Shown piece by piece: positions 31,994 through 41,226 of a DNA stretch of 64,000 bases. The translations under genes and the position numbers were made by a program. Each line of letters begins with the position of its first letter. Within the stretch, counting starts at the first letter, position 1. This stretch comes from UBA4416 sp048498515 (GTDB lineage Bacteria; Bacteroidota; Bacteroidia; B-17B0; Aurantibacillaceae). The notes beneath the pieces were generated by a model. That model was not told where the DNA came from and did no database searches. It saw only the letters and a program-made list of their open reading frames with translations. The stretch spans positions 70,875-134,874 of the forward strand of contig JBEHXV010000012.1 of the NCBI GenBank assembly GCA_048498515.1, read 5' to 3'.

Positions 31994-32790
31994 GCATAAA
32001 CGATATCATATCATCCGGCTTGCTAGAAAGCTATGTTCTAGGTACTACCAGTGCCGATGAAAGCGCTATGATCCGTAGCTTATGTAAAGAACATCCTGAA
32101 TTATTAAAAGAAATAGAATCCATAGAAGAGGCGCTGATTAAATACGCTTCAAAAAACAGCAAACCCTTTGATGGCAGGTTGAAAGAAACCATCAGCTCAA
32201 AACTACAATTCAATCACAGCCCAAATACCGGGAAGATCATTCCACTGCAAGCGGCGGTTCCATCCCTGAAAGTTTATAAAATTGGCATTGCCGCCGGTGT
32301 ATTATTACTCATAGGCAGCGGCGTATATATTATCAATCTGCATCAGCAATTAGAAAAGCTCCACGGAGAAATTGCCGAATTAAGCGCAACAAGAAATTTT
32401 TTGGCAGATGAACTTAAGGTACAGCAAACTTCGTTAACAGTTGCAAACGAGCGGTTCCACATCCTATCAAATCCCAAAGTAAAAACCATTGCGCTCAATG
32501 GCATGAACAGCCTGGCCAACAAAGCCGCCCTGGTTCACTGGAATACTGAAACTAACGAGCTGTATTTTAACGCCTCCTCCTTACCCGCCCCAACAAATAA
32601 ACAATACCAGCTTTGGGCAATTGTTGATGGGAAACCGGTTGACGCGGGCGTGATCGATCTTCAGAACAGCACCGCATTTCAAAAAATGAAACAGGTAAGT
32701 GGTGCAAAAGCCTTTGCCGTAACTATCGAATCGATAGGCGGCAGCACTACCCCATCATTAGATACCATGTGCCTGTTGGGAAATGTATAA
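31990..32790 (+). CDS. Anti-sigma factor, RskA-like domain
   Basis: 266 residues from GTG overlapping the sigma stop. A cytoplasmic helical region (about 1-75) should hold the ECF factor, followed by one membrane helix (about 98-116, IGIAAGVLLLIGSGVYII), a coiled coil (about 117-155) and an extracytoplasmic RskA-type domain (about 165-266, ALVHWNTETNELYFNASSLP, QLWAIVDGKPVDAGVIDL). Release probably needs regulated proteolysis of the membrane segment. No zinc-binding HxxxCxxC is present. The operon ends at a bidirectional terminator. Confidence 0.9.
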   Translation: MSINDIISSGLLESYVLGTTSADESAMIRSLCKEHPELLKEIESIEEALIKYASKNSKPFDGRLKETISSKLQFNHSPNTGKIIPLQAAVPSLKVYKIGIAAGVLLLIGSGVYIINLHQQLEKLHGEIAELSATRNFLADELKVQQTSLTVANERFHILSNPKVKTIALNGMNSLANKAALVHWNTETNELYFNASSLPAPTNKQYQLWAIVDGKPVDAGVIDLQNSTAFQKMKQVSGAKAFAVTIESIGGSTTPSLDTMCLLGNV

Positions 32791-32810
32791 GCCGAATTTC
32801 TTTACAAGAA

Positions 32811-32845
32811 AAAAGCCTTACCCGCCAATGGCGGGTAAGGCTTTT
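32811..32845. terminator. Bidirectional terminator
   Basis: AAAAGCCTTACCCGCCA (32811-32827) and TGGCGGGTAAGGCTTTT (32829-32845): a 17-bp perfect palindrome between the convergent anti-sigma and adhesin genes. Confidence 0.9.
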
Positions 32846-32862
32846 CAATTTCGGGCATTTTT

Positions 32863-35697
32863 TTACCTGAAAATATTTACGGTTCCCTGGTAATCATAGG
32901 TTTTCGCATCCAATCCTGACGCTTTTATGATGTAGAAATAAGTTCCATCATCCGCATCAGCGCCGCTTTTGGTTTTTCCATCCCATTTCATGGTACCATT
33001 TGTTGTGGCCTCATATACTTTTTTACCCCAACGGTCAAAAACGGTCATCGATATTTCGCCAAGGTTAATGGCGCTTAATACAAACTCATCATTGGCCCTG
33101 TCGCCATTTGGTGTAAATACATTAGGGATGGTTAAGAACGATACCAGCTCAACATGAATAACCCTTACGGCTGTATCGCGGCAATAACCTTTTACAGCGG
33201 TTAACACCACGCCATAATCTCCCTGCCAGTTAAATGTGGTTGCCCCATGAAGAGTGGTGTCCATTGGAGAGCCGTTCATGTAATTCCATGTATAATAGTC
33301 GGCAATGGTAGTGCTCGTATTGGTAAAAGTAACCGGCAACGGCATTAAACCACTGTAAGGATCTGCGATAAAAGACGCATCTATCTCTTCGTGACTTACA
33401 GAATAAGTTGTGGTGGTTGTACACCCATTAGCCGCGTTTTTCACAACAACAGTATACGTTCCGACATCCGATACATAATAAACGTTGCTGGTAGATGTTG
33501 GCACAGCTGTCCAGGTGTAAGTATAAGGCCCGCCACCCGAACCGTTAACCGTTAATGCAAGGCTATCGGTTGAACATGGAATAACGGTTGAAGGCGATGT
33601 AATGCTCGCGCCTACAACTGTATTGCTGCTGATAGTGAATACCGATTGGGTTGAACAACCTCCCGGAATTTCAACATTTGAGGTATAAGTGCCGGCTGTA
33701 GTGAAAACAAACGGATTGGTTGTAGTTGTTCCCGCGCTGCTGATCCAGGTAATGTTAGTGCCCGGACTTGCACTGGTAGTAGCCTGTATGGAAGTTGTGA
33801 TGCAGGTTAAGTTGGTAATGTTTGGACTTGTGACAACAGTCATTGAAGGCACAACGGATTGCACCGTGTAGGTACTTTTACAACCCGTGCTCAAATTGGT
33901 AGCTGTTAATGTAAATACACCCGACGCGTTGGATACCCCCGGATTACTCACAGGACTTGGCGGACTCGTAGGTGCCAGCCAGCCTAAAGCTATGCCCGGC
34001 GATGATTGTGCGCTTAAGGTTGCCGTGGTGGCATTACACAATAAGGTGTAGGTAGCTACCGGCAAAACAACGTTGTTGGTTATGGTTACAGGCACCGTAG
34101 CTGTACAGCTGCTCACTGTATTTGTAACAACACATGAAAAGGTACCCGGAGCATTAACCGTAAAACTTGGGACAGCAGTATGTGTCCATACAGCCGTGGT
34201 ATTGGTGGCTGTTTGAGCACTTATTGTTAATGATGGTGACGAACAGGTAAGGATACCGCTTACAGGAGTAATAGTATAGGTAGGACCATCTGTAAAGCTG
34301 GCTATCGATAAAATGGTATTTCCCCTGCAACCAAAGGTATCAACTACAGTAACCGTATAATCCGTTCCCGGTGATAAACCATTTGCTGTATACGACGAGG
34401 ATGCCGCTGGCGACCAGTTGTAGGTGAAAGGCGGTGTTCCGCTGCTTACATTTACAGTACCCGAGCCGGTGGCATTTGTACAGGTAGCCTGGGCCGTAAC
34501 ATTGGTAATGGTTGGATTTGGTGTCACGTGCAGGATCATGTATTTAATGGTTGGCCCAAAGCAGCTTCCGTCGGGCGACATGGTTAATGTATAAGTACCC
34601 GGTGTATTTGTAGACATTGACTGGGTTGTTACACCCGAAACACCACTTCCCGGAGGACCTTCCCATAAATAAGGGCCCAGGCCTGTTGGAGCGGTAATTG
34701 CCGCCGATATCGATCCGCAGGTAGAAACATTGATAGGTGTTTGAGGAGTCGCGTCAAAAATGGTCCCGTTCAGGTCTATTTCCAGGGGATTGCAACGGCA
34801 ATCGATATAAGAGTAACCGTAGTGCCCTCCTTGTCCGCAATCCATAACCGTAATTTGTACCGTAATAAAAGAACCGATGTACGGGCTTAAGTCAATTGTC
34901 TGGGTTTTCCATCCCCTGTAAAAACCTTGCGTGAAACCGGAAGTATAGGCATGCCATGTTGTATCGGCCGGATTGATAGGACAGCACTGGCTTGGCGCGT
35001 TAAACGCCAGGTAAGGGCAGGAAAGCGCATTGCCCGCGCTATCTTTTAAGTTAATTACAAGGCCCGGCTGGTCAACACAGCAGTGGTTCGTAGCAGGATC
35101 ACTGTTTAAAACCGACGCGGATGCAATTTGAAAAATAGCGTTGGCCGAACTTACCATGAAAGACTGTTCGATCCTGTTCACAACCGAACCTGTATTCACA
35201 TCATTAACCCGCGCAACTTTGCTGCCCGGGAAAGGAGAATTGATAGGAAGGCTAGGTACAACAGGGTCAAAAATCCCAGGGCCTGAGTTAACAACCGCCG
35301 ATGCTGCCGCGCCATTAGTAGGGCAGCAGCCTGCCATGGTTACACAATCGGTAATGGAACCGCTTGAGGTGGTCCAGCCCGAAAAGGCTACAGGGTCCTC
35401 AAAACCCATGTTGGTGCAGGCCGGCTGAATTACCGTAGTTCCCGAAGTTTTAAACACCGGTTCGTGGCTATGAGAATGGTAATATTTTTCATGAATGAAC
35501 TCTTTTTTAGCTATTGCCAGGTGGTGCTTTAATGCTTCTGCTGAGCAGCCATTAAAGGTCGCTTTCTGAATAAAACCCTTTTCGTTAAATCCTTTTAAAG
35601 AATCATTGTTAGACAGGTAGCCAACCGGCATTTGTGCCTTTAAACTTATGGCCGATAAAACCAAAACTGTAAAAGCTGAGAGTAAACGGTGAGTCAT
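32863..35697 (-). CDS. Large T9SS type B surface protein with SprB-type and PKD repeats
   Basis: 944 residues. Signal peptide (about 1-21), an N-terminal Cys-rich part (about 90-325), several SprB/Ig-like repeats of about 80 residues (with GSGTVNVSSGTPPFTYNWSP), a PKD domain (about 775-850, FTNTSTTIADYYTWN) and a type B sorting domain at the end (about 855-944: IPNVFTPNGDRANDEFV, VFDRWGKKVYEA, DDGTYFYIIKA). It would be exported by T9SS and displayed as a fibre- or adhesin-like protein. No PorP/SprF gene is adjacent, so it may use the one at 20947 or another. Confidence 0.92.
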   Translation of the reverse strand: MTHRLLSAFTVLVLSAISLKAQMPVGYLSNNDSLKGFNEKGFIQKATFNGCSAEALKHHLAIAKKEFIHEKYYHSHSHEPVFKTSGTTVIQPACTNMGFEDPVAFSGWTTSSGSITDCVTMAGCCPTNGAAASAVVNSGPGIFDPVVPSLPINSPFPGSKVARVNDVNTGSVVNRIEQSFMVSSANAIFQIASASVLNSDPATNHCCVDQPGLVINLKDSAGNALSCPYLAFNAPSQCCPINPADTTWHAYTSGFTQGFYRGWKTQTIDLSPYIGSFITVQITVMDCGQGGHYGYSYIDCRCNPLEIDLNGTIFDATPQTPINVSTCGSISAAITAPTGLGPYLWEGPPGSGVSGVTTQSMSTNTPGTYTLTMSPDGSCFGPTIKYMILHVTPNPTITNVTAQATCTNATGSGTVNVSSGTPPFTYNWSPAASSSYTANGLSPGTDYTVTVVDTFGCRGNTILSIASFTDGPTYTITPVSGILTCSSPSLTISAQTATNTTAVWTHTAVPSFTVNAPGTFSCVVTNTVSSCTATVPVTITNNVVLPVATYTLLCNATTATLSAQSSPGIALGWLAPTSPPSPVSNPGVSNASGVFTLTATNLSTGCKSTYTVQSVVPSMTVVTSPNITNLTCITTSIQATTSASPGTNITWISSAGTTTTNPFVFTTAGTYTSNVEIPGGCSTQSVFTISSNTVVGASITSPSTVIPCSTDSLALTVNGSGGGPYTYTWTAVPTSTSNVYYVSDVGTYTVVVKNAANGCTTTTTYSVSHEEIDASFIADPYSGLMPLPVTFTNTSTTIADYYTWNYMNGSPMDTTLHGATTFNWQGDYGVVLTAVKGYCRDTAVRVIHVELVSFLTIPNVFTPNGDRANDEFVLSAINLGEISMTVFDRWGKKVYEATTNGTMKWDGKTKSGADADDGTYFYIIKASGLDAKTYDYQGTVNIFR

Positions 35698-35840
35698 GTT
35701 TAGGTGTTTAGGTGTATAAATAGGTAACTAATATATTAATTTATTATTAATAAAAATGGAATATTTCATATAATTTAGTGGATGGAATTATTGATTGAGT
35801 AAAGCAGTTAAATTCCCTGCATTATTGGAGGCAAAAAACA

Positions 35841-36863
35841 TCAGTTATCGGCCCATACCTTGGTACCTTCGCTGCAGTTTTTACAAATATCGATCTCCTG
35901 CCTCGATCTCAGGATGGATTGCCTGAAATCCTGGTATTTGTAGGAATACCATAATTCCTTAAATGTTTGTTGTTTCAAATCGCCCAGCTGGTGTTTGGCA
36001 TCTTTATCAAAGCAGCAAGGCACCACTACCCCATCCCATGTCACCACACAACTGCTCCACATGCGCCAGCACTGGTTCAGCAACTTGTTTTTAATGGCGT
36101 AAGTCCCGTCGGCCCGTTTTTTATAGCGGCTGTAAGTTTCATTTGTTGGGATCAAGGGGTTTCCATTTTCAAAATCATAGACCTGCGCGGTTTTAAAAAC
36201 TACTTCATCAACCCCTAATTCTTCCGCCAGTTTTTGCACCTCGTCCAACTGATGCTCATTAGGCCTCACCACCAGGAACTGGAAAACGAGGTGCGGAGTG
36301 CTGCTTTTAAATTCTTTTTTGGCAGCCACTATGTTTTTAGTCCCCTCTATCACCTTTTGCAGCTGCCCTCCCACCCTGTATTGCTCATAGGTTTCCTGGG
36401 TGGTACCATCAATGGAAATGATGAGACGGTCGAGCTTGCTTTCAACGGTTCTTTTGGCCTGTTCTTTCGTAAGGTAATGCGCGTTGGTAGAGGTGGATGT
36501 GTAAATTCCCTTATCTGAGGCATACTTTACCATCTCTAAAAAATTAGGGTTCAGGTACGGCTCACCCTGGAAATAAAAGGTAAGATAGATCAGTTCTTTG
36601 TACACCGAATCGATGGTCGATTTAAAAAATGCAGGTTCCAGCATCCCAATTGGCCGTGTAAACTGCCGCAGTCCACTCGGGCATTCAGGGCAGCGCAGGT
36701 TGCAACTCGTAGTTGGCTCAATGGCCATGCTGATGGGAAAGCCCTTTGCCGAAGATTTTTTTTGTGACCTCGAAACATGGTAGCTTATCCATACCCTGAA
36801 TGCATTGACCAGTTTGCGAAACGTAAGTTTTTTGGCTAGCTGAATATGATTGGAGAAAGACAC
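35841..36863 (-). CDS. Radical SAM/SPASM domain protein
   Basis: 340 residues from GTG at 36863. The longer ORF from 36932 adds a hydrophobic stretch that reads through a perfect -7 box (36869-36876), so it is rejected. The radical-SAM cluster motif is CNLRCPEC (about 60), then the TIM-barrel signature YFQGEPYLNP and a SPASM region binding extra Fe-S clusters (CWRMWSSC, VVPCCFDKD, CKNCSEG). SPASM proteins often modify peptides or sugars, but no precursor peptide is seen nearby. It is divergent from kynureninase with a shared control region. Confidence 0.92.
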   Translation of the reverse strand: MSFSNHIQLAKKLTFRKLVNAFRVWISYHVSRSQKKSSAKGFPISMAIEPTTSCNLRCPECPSGLRQFTRPIGMLEPAFFKSTIDSVYKELIYLTFYFQGEPYLNPNFLEMVKYASDKGIYTSTSTNAHYLTKEQAKRTVESKLDRLIISIDGTTQETYEQYRVGGQLQKVIEGTKNIVAAKKEFKSSTPHLVFQFLVVRPNEHQLDEVQKLAEELGVDEVVFKTAQVYDFENGNPLIPTNETYSRYKKRADGTYAIKNKLLNQCWRMWSSCVVTWDGVVVPCCFDKDAKHQLGDLKQQTFKELWYSYKYQDFRQSILRSRQEIDICKNCSEGTKVWADN

Positions 36864-36868
36864 TGAAT

Positions 36869-36876
36869 CAAAGATA
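36869..36876 (-). promoter_or_regulatory. -7 box TATCTTTG, five bases before a GTG start
   Basis: A perfect TAnnTTTG match on the minus strand. It sets the radical SAM start at 36863 and implies a leaderless mRNA. Confidence 0.6.
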
Positions 36877-36950
36877 AAGATTAAAATTAATACAGGGATA
36901 CGCAGAAAGCAATAGCAGCAAGCGCATTCCATGAAATTAGAATTTATTGT

Positions 36951-36958
36951 TAAATTTA
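36951..36958 (+). promoter_or_regulatory. Near-consensus -7 box TAAATTTA for kynureninase
   Basis: Seven of eight positions fit the TAnnTTTG form, 24 nt before the ATG at 36982. It supports that start over the one at 36931. Confidence 0.45.
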
Positions 36959-36981
36959 GGCACTTTTATCTCAAGCCATCA

Positions 36982-38247
36982 ATGACAACTTTCACCAACA
37001 GCCTCGCATTTGCAAAAGAGCTCGACGCTAAAGATCCATTGCATACTTACCGTAACCGCTTTCACATGCCACAGCACAATGGTGCCGACATGGTTTATTT
37101 TACCGGAAACTCCCTGGGGCTGCAGCCAAAAACCACCAAAGACTATATACAACAGGAACTGGACGACTGGGCCAAATTTGGCGTGGAAGGTCATTTTTTG
37201 GCTAAAAATCCCTGGTTGAGCTACCATGAGATCTTAACCGATAAAACAGCGAAGATTGTTGGAGCGCTACCATCGGAAGTGGTGATGATGAACCAGCTCA
37301 CCGTTAACCTGCATTTACTAATGGTATCGTTTTACCGACCTACCAAACAGCGTTATAAGATTTTATGCGAGGCAAAAGCGTTCCCCAGCGACCAGTATGC
37401 CCTGCAATCACAGGTAAAGTTCCATGGTTTGAGCATAGAAGATGCTTTAGTAGAAATTGCACCACGTGAAGGCGAATACGAAGTAAGACACGAAGATATT
37501 TACAAAGCCATTGAAGATCATAAAGACTCGCTGGCTCTTATCATGATTGGCGGCGTTAATTATTTCAGCGGGCAGGTGTTTGACATGAAAGCCATTACCG
37601 AAGCCGGTCACAAAGCCGGCGCTATTGTTGGCTTTGATCTGGCACATGGTGCCGGAAACTTAAAACTGGCCCTGCACGATTGGAATGTGGATTTTGCAGC
37701 CTGGTGTTCTTACAAATATTTAAATGCCGGACCTGGTAGCGTAGCAGGTGCTTTTGTTCACGAAAAACATCATAAGAACACCGATTTGCCTTTGTTTGCT
37801 GGTTGGTGGGGCCACGATAAGGAAACCCGTTTTAAAATGGACAGGGAATTTATTCCCATTCAATCGGTTGAACGCTGGCAGCTAAGCAACGCGCCCGTTC
37901 TGTCAATGGCTGCTTACAAAGCTTCGCTCGATATTTTTGATGAAGTGGGCATGGATAAGCTCAATGTCAAAAGTAAAGAATTGACTGCTTACCTGGAATT
38001 TATCATTGGCGAGATCAACAAACAAAAAAACAACTGCCTCGAAATTATTACACCAAAAGCCAACCGTGGCTGCCAGATAAGCATTGTAGCCCATGGCCAG
38101 GGAAAAGCACTGTACAATAAACTGATTGAAAATGGTGTGATTCCCGATTGGAGAGAACCCAACGTGATACGCTGCGCGCCGGTACCATTGTATAATTCAT
38201 TTGAAGACATTTATAGGTTTGGTGAGATTTTGTTGAGGCTGTTGTAA
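36982..38247 (+). CDS. kynU: Kynureninase
   Basis: 421 residues from MTTFTNSLAFAKELDAKDPL. A fold-type I PLP enzyme that cleaves kynurenine (or 3-hydroxykynurenine) to anthranilate (or 3-hydroxyanthranilate) and alanine. Family marks are YFTGNSLGLQPK, FPSDQYALQSQ, GFDLAHGAGNL and the PLP lysine Lys245 in WCSYKYLNAGPG. Other kynurenine-pathway genes are not in the window, so whether it serves tryptophan breakdown or NAD synthesis is open. The upstream ORF extension of 17 residues is not used because the promoter lies in it. Confidence 0.97.
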   Translation: MTTFTNSLAFAKELDAKDPLHTYRNRFHMPQHNGADMVYFTGNSLGLQPKTTKDYIQQELDDWAKFGVEGHFLAKNPWLSYHEILTDKTAKIVGALPSEVVMMNQLTVNLHLLMVSFYRPTKQRYKILCEAKAFPSDQYALQSQVKFHGLSIEDALVEIAPREGEYEVRHEDIYKAIEDHKDSLALIMIGGVNYFSGQVFDMKAITEAGHKAGAIVGFDLAHGAGNLKLALHDWNVDFAAWCSYKYLNAGPGSVAGAFVHEKHHKNTDLPLFAGWWGHDKETRFKMDREFIPIQSVERWQLSNAPVLSMAAYKASLDIFDEVGMDKLNVKSKELTAYLEFIIGEINKQKNNCLEIITPKANRGCQISIVAHGQGKALYNKLIENGVIPDWREPNVIRCAPVPLYNSFEDIYRFGEILLRLL

Positions 38248-38267
38248 CAAAAATTAAAATGCCGCTT

Positions 38268-38389
38268 CGTCATCGCGAGGAGGTACGACGAAGCGATCTC
38301 AAACATAGCTTTACTAAATTGAGATTGCTTCGCTAACGCTCGCAATGACGCTTATGTCATACTGAGCGGGATTGAAGTGTGACATAATA
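38268..38389. repeat. Intergenic inverted-repeat element
   Basis: CGTCATCGCGAG at 38268 and CTCGCAATGACG ending at 38350 form the ends of an ~83-bp imperfect inverted repeat. A second unit follows with TTATGTCA and TGACATAA arms (to 38389). Both resemble dispersed palindromic repeats seen after genes in many bacterial genomes. Confidence 0.65.
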
Positions 38390-38432
38390 GTGGGTAAAAA
38401 ATCCAGCGAAAGCCCCTCTTCGTAAATAAACC

Positions 38433-39104
38433 ATGATAAAAACAATCACTCTATTATCCTGTTTATTGATGAGCCTGTTTATTCAAACCGAAAAAACCCC
38501 GCTTAAGTACATTGCCTTTGGCGATTCCTATACCATTTGCACCGGTACGTCAAGCGATGAGCAGCACTGGCCAAATAATTTAGCCAAACATTTAACCGAA
38601 GGCGGCATTACAACAACACTTATCTCCAACCCATCCCGCAATGGTTTCAGCACCCAAAACCTTATTGACCATGAGTTGCCTCTGTTAAAGAATACCACCA
38701 TTGATTTTGCCACTTTATTAATTGGCGTGAACGATTGGGTAAGAGTGGTTGACATTAACACCTATCACAAAAACCTGAACCTTTGCATTGATGAGATTCA
38801 AAAAAAGCTAAGCAATAAAAAACACCTTATTTTGCTTACCATTCCCGATTTTGGCGTTACACCACAAGGCGCCTTGTATGGCAGTGGAAGAAATATTTCG
38901 GCGGGCATTTCCGAATTCAATAATATTATTAAAAGCGAAGCTAAAAAGAGAGGACTGGTTTGCGTAGACCTTTATCCTGTATCGCTGCAAATGAAAAACA
39001 ATAAAGATCTTGTAGCTGCCGACGGCCTTCATCCTTCGGCTAAAGAATATGCCATTTGGGAGAACCTGATTTTACCTGAAGCCAAAAAACTGCTCACAAA
39101 TTAA
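38433..39104 (+). CDS. SGNH/GDSL hydrolase, secreted
   Basis: 223 residues with an N-terminal leader (about 1-18) and all four SGNH blocks: GDSYT (block I, catalytic Ser32), SRNGFST (block II Gly), GVNDW (block III Asn), and DGLHPS (block V Asp and His). It is a lipase/esterase-type enzyme, probably periplasmic; substrates in this family include acyl lipids and acetylated sugars. It is monocistronic, after the repeat region and 46 nt before the phosphatase gene. Confidence 0.93.
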   Translation: MIKTITLLSCLLMSLFIQTEKTPLKYIAFGDSYTICTGTSSDEQHWPNNLAKHLTEGGITTTLISNPSRNGFSTQNLIDHELPLLKNTTIDFATLLIGVNDWVRVVDINTYHKNLNLCIDEIQKKLSNKKHLILLTIPDFGVTPQGALYGSGRNISAGISEFNNIIKSEAKKRGLVCVDLYPVSLQMKNNKDLVAADGLHPSAKEYAIWENLILPEAKKLLTN

Positions 39105-39150
39105 TGAATGGGCTGCATATTTTTAGTACTTTAGTAAGGCAATACTCCCT

Positions 39151-41160
39151 ATGCGCTTAACTAAAATAGTATTTCTTTTTTTTGTTTGCACCTCAGTGTG
39201 TGTAAGCGGTTTTGCGCAACAAGCAACTTTCGACAGCTTAAAGAAATTGTTGCCCAAAACCACTGCAGCTCAAAAACGTGCCGCGCTTTTAATGGATATT
39301 GCCAAAAGCATTTACAATGCCATTCCCGACTCTTCTATCGGTTATTGCGAACAGGCTGAAAAGCTAAGTAAAAGCAATAACCTTGAAGTAGAAGAAGCTT
39401 ACTCCCTGCATTGCGAATGCCGCTACCTGCTTTTAAAAGGCGATTTGAAAAGCACCATCGAAAAACTGAACAAAGCCATTTCCCTGTTTGAAAAACATAA
39501 AGAACAAAAAGGCCTTGCAAAGGCTTATTCACTCAAATCAATTGCCCTTGCACGACTCGATAAAAATGATGAAAGACTGGAGTATTTACTAAAAGCAAAA
39601 AACATTTATGGTGAAGCAAAAGATGAGGAGGGCTTATCCCATGTCATGTTAAACCTCGCCGATGCTTATATTGATGTTAAGAGGTACGATGAAGCGATCA
39701 GGGAACTGGAAGAACGTTCTAAACTGGCCATTAAAGATAACGGCGCTGAGTTTTACGCGGAGAACCACTATGGGCACATTTATTACGACCTGGATAAAAC
39801 CGATGAGGCTATTACGCATTATAAAAAAGCAACCGAAATTGCCCACCGCTATAAAATGCTCGACAGCGAGATCACCGGTTTAACACATATTGCCGAGTGC
39901 TATCAAAAAAAGAAAGATCATTTAGTAGCCAGGGGCTACTATTTTCAAGCATTGGACCTTGCCAGGCAACACCATTTGATGGTAGAGGAAGCCGACGCCT
40001 TAAAGGGAATGACCAACGTGTATGAGGCCGACCAGGATTTTAAGAATGCTTACCATTCACTCAAACAGTATAAAACCATCCAGGACTCCATTTTCAACAT
40101 CGAAAAAGTGAAGAGTATCAATGACATTGAACATAAATTGCAATTAACCGAAAAAGAAAAGATCATTGCAGAGCAAAACCTGGCCCTTGAAAAAGAAAAG
40201 GTGGAGCTGGCCTCTTCAAAAACAAAAGGCCTGATGCTGGTAGCCGGCCTGGTGATCGTCGGCATTGCTTTTATGTTCCTTTTCTATTATAACCGCCGCA
40301 CAACCAGGTTGTTTTCTCTCATTAAAAAACAAAAAACTGAAGTCGAGATCCAGAAAGAGATCATTGAACTAAAGAACAAGGAAGTGATGGATTCCATTAC
40401 TTATGCCCGCTACATACAGGGCAGCATGTTGCCGTCCGAAAAATCAATGAATGCCTTGTTTAAGGAAAATTTTGTGCTGTATAAACCTAAAGACATTGTG
40501 GCCGGCGATTTTTACTGGACCGAATCTATTGACAACAAAACTTTTTTACTGGTAGGAGATTGTACAGGCCATGGCGTGCCCGGCGCTATGGTAAGCATTG
40601 TTGCCTGCAATGCCATTAACAGGGCTGTAAAAGAATTTAAACTAACCGACCCGGCGCTTATTTTTGATAAGGTGAATGACCTGATGCAGGAAACCTTCTC
40701 GAAAAGCGATTATGAAGTAAAGGATGGCATGGACGCGGCCTTATGCGTGGTTGATCGCAGCACTATGAAGCTGCATATTGCCGCAGCCTATAACCCGGTA
40801 TGGATTGTGAGTCCTCCGGCCATTAAAACCGAGCTTTGGGAAGAGTCGTGGAAGCTTTCGCAAGTTACAGCCGACAAACAACCTATTGGAAAGTTTGAGG
40901 AGAAAGTTGTGCCTTTTCAGCTAAAAACAGTTGGCATTGAAAAGGGAGAGATGATCTACCTGTTTACCGATGGCTATGCCGACCAGTTTGGCGGACCTAA
41001 AGGCAAAAAATTCAAATACAAGCAATTCCAGGAAGTGCTTACCAAAGTGGCGCAGTTCCCCGCGCCCGAACAAAAAGACATATTGAACAGCACCATTGAG
41101 AATTGGCGTGGAAAGCTCGACCAGGTGGATGACATCCTGGTTGTTGGCATAAGGGTTTAA
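39151..41160 (+). CDS. TPR-containing SpoIIE-type protein phosphatase
   Basis: 669 residues. Signal peptide (about 1-23), TPR repeats (about 35-310), a coiled coil (about 315-350), one membrane helix (about 354-376), a second coiled coil, and a cytoplasmic PP2C/SpoIIE domain (about 425-669). Metal-binding motifs are present: VAGDFYW, VGDCTGHGVPGAM, DGMDAALC, FTDGYADQFGG and DDILVVGI. The architecture couples a periplasmic TPR sensor to dephosphorylation of a cytoplasmic Ser/Thr protein, probably an anti-sigma antagonist. No partner gene is adjacent; a free-standing STAS or anti-sigma protein elsewhere is expected. Confidence 0.95.
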   Translation: MRLTKIVFLFFVCTSVCVSGFAQQATFDSLKKLLPKTTAAQKRAALLMDIAKSIYNAIPDSSIGYCEQAEKLSKSNNLEVEEAYSLHCECRYLLLKGDLKSTIEKLNKAISLFEKHKEQKGLAKAYSLKSIALARLDKNDERLEYLLKAKNIYGEAKDEEGLSHVMLNLADAYIDVKRYDEAIRELEERSKLAIKDNGAEFYAENHYGHIYYDLDKTDEAITHYKKATEIAHRYKMLDSEITGLTHIAECYQKKKDHLVARGYYFQALDLARQHHLMVEEADALKGMTNVYEADQDFKNAYHSLKQYKTIQDSIFNIEKVKSINDIEHKLQLTEKEKIIAEQNLALEKEKVELASSKTKGLMLVAGLVIVGIAFMFLFYYNRRTTRLFSLIKKQKTEVEIQKEIIELKNKEVMDSITYARYIQGSMLPSEKSMNALFKENFVLYKPKDIVAGDFYWTESIDNKTFLLVGDCTGHGVPGAMVSIVACNAINRAVKEFKLTDPALIFDKVNDLMQETFSKSDYEVKDGMDAALCVVDRSTMKLHIAAAYNPVWIVSPPAIKTELWEESWKLSQVTADKQPIGKFEEKVVPFQLKTVGIEKGEMIYLFTDGYADQFGGPKGKKFKYKQFQEVLTKVAQFPAPEQKDILNSTIENWRGKLDQVDDILVVGIRV

Positions 41161-41209
41161 AGGCCGAAATTCCCGTTTATTTTTCGGGAAGCTATCGGGA
41201 AATAATGCT

Positions 41210-41217
41210 TAAATTTG
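41210..41217 (+). promoter_or_regulatory. -7 box TAAATTTG upstream of tatC
   Basis: A perfect TAnnTTTG match, ending ten bases before the ATG at 41227. The in-frame TTG at 41215 lies inside it and cannot be the start. Confidence 0.6.
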
Positions 41218-41226
41218 CCACCTGTT

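Noticed and set aside
36864..36932. N-terminal hydrophobic extension of the radical SAM protein
   Set aside because: It would be translated across a perfect -7 promoter box, and the family does not have a signal peptide here.
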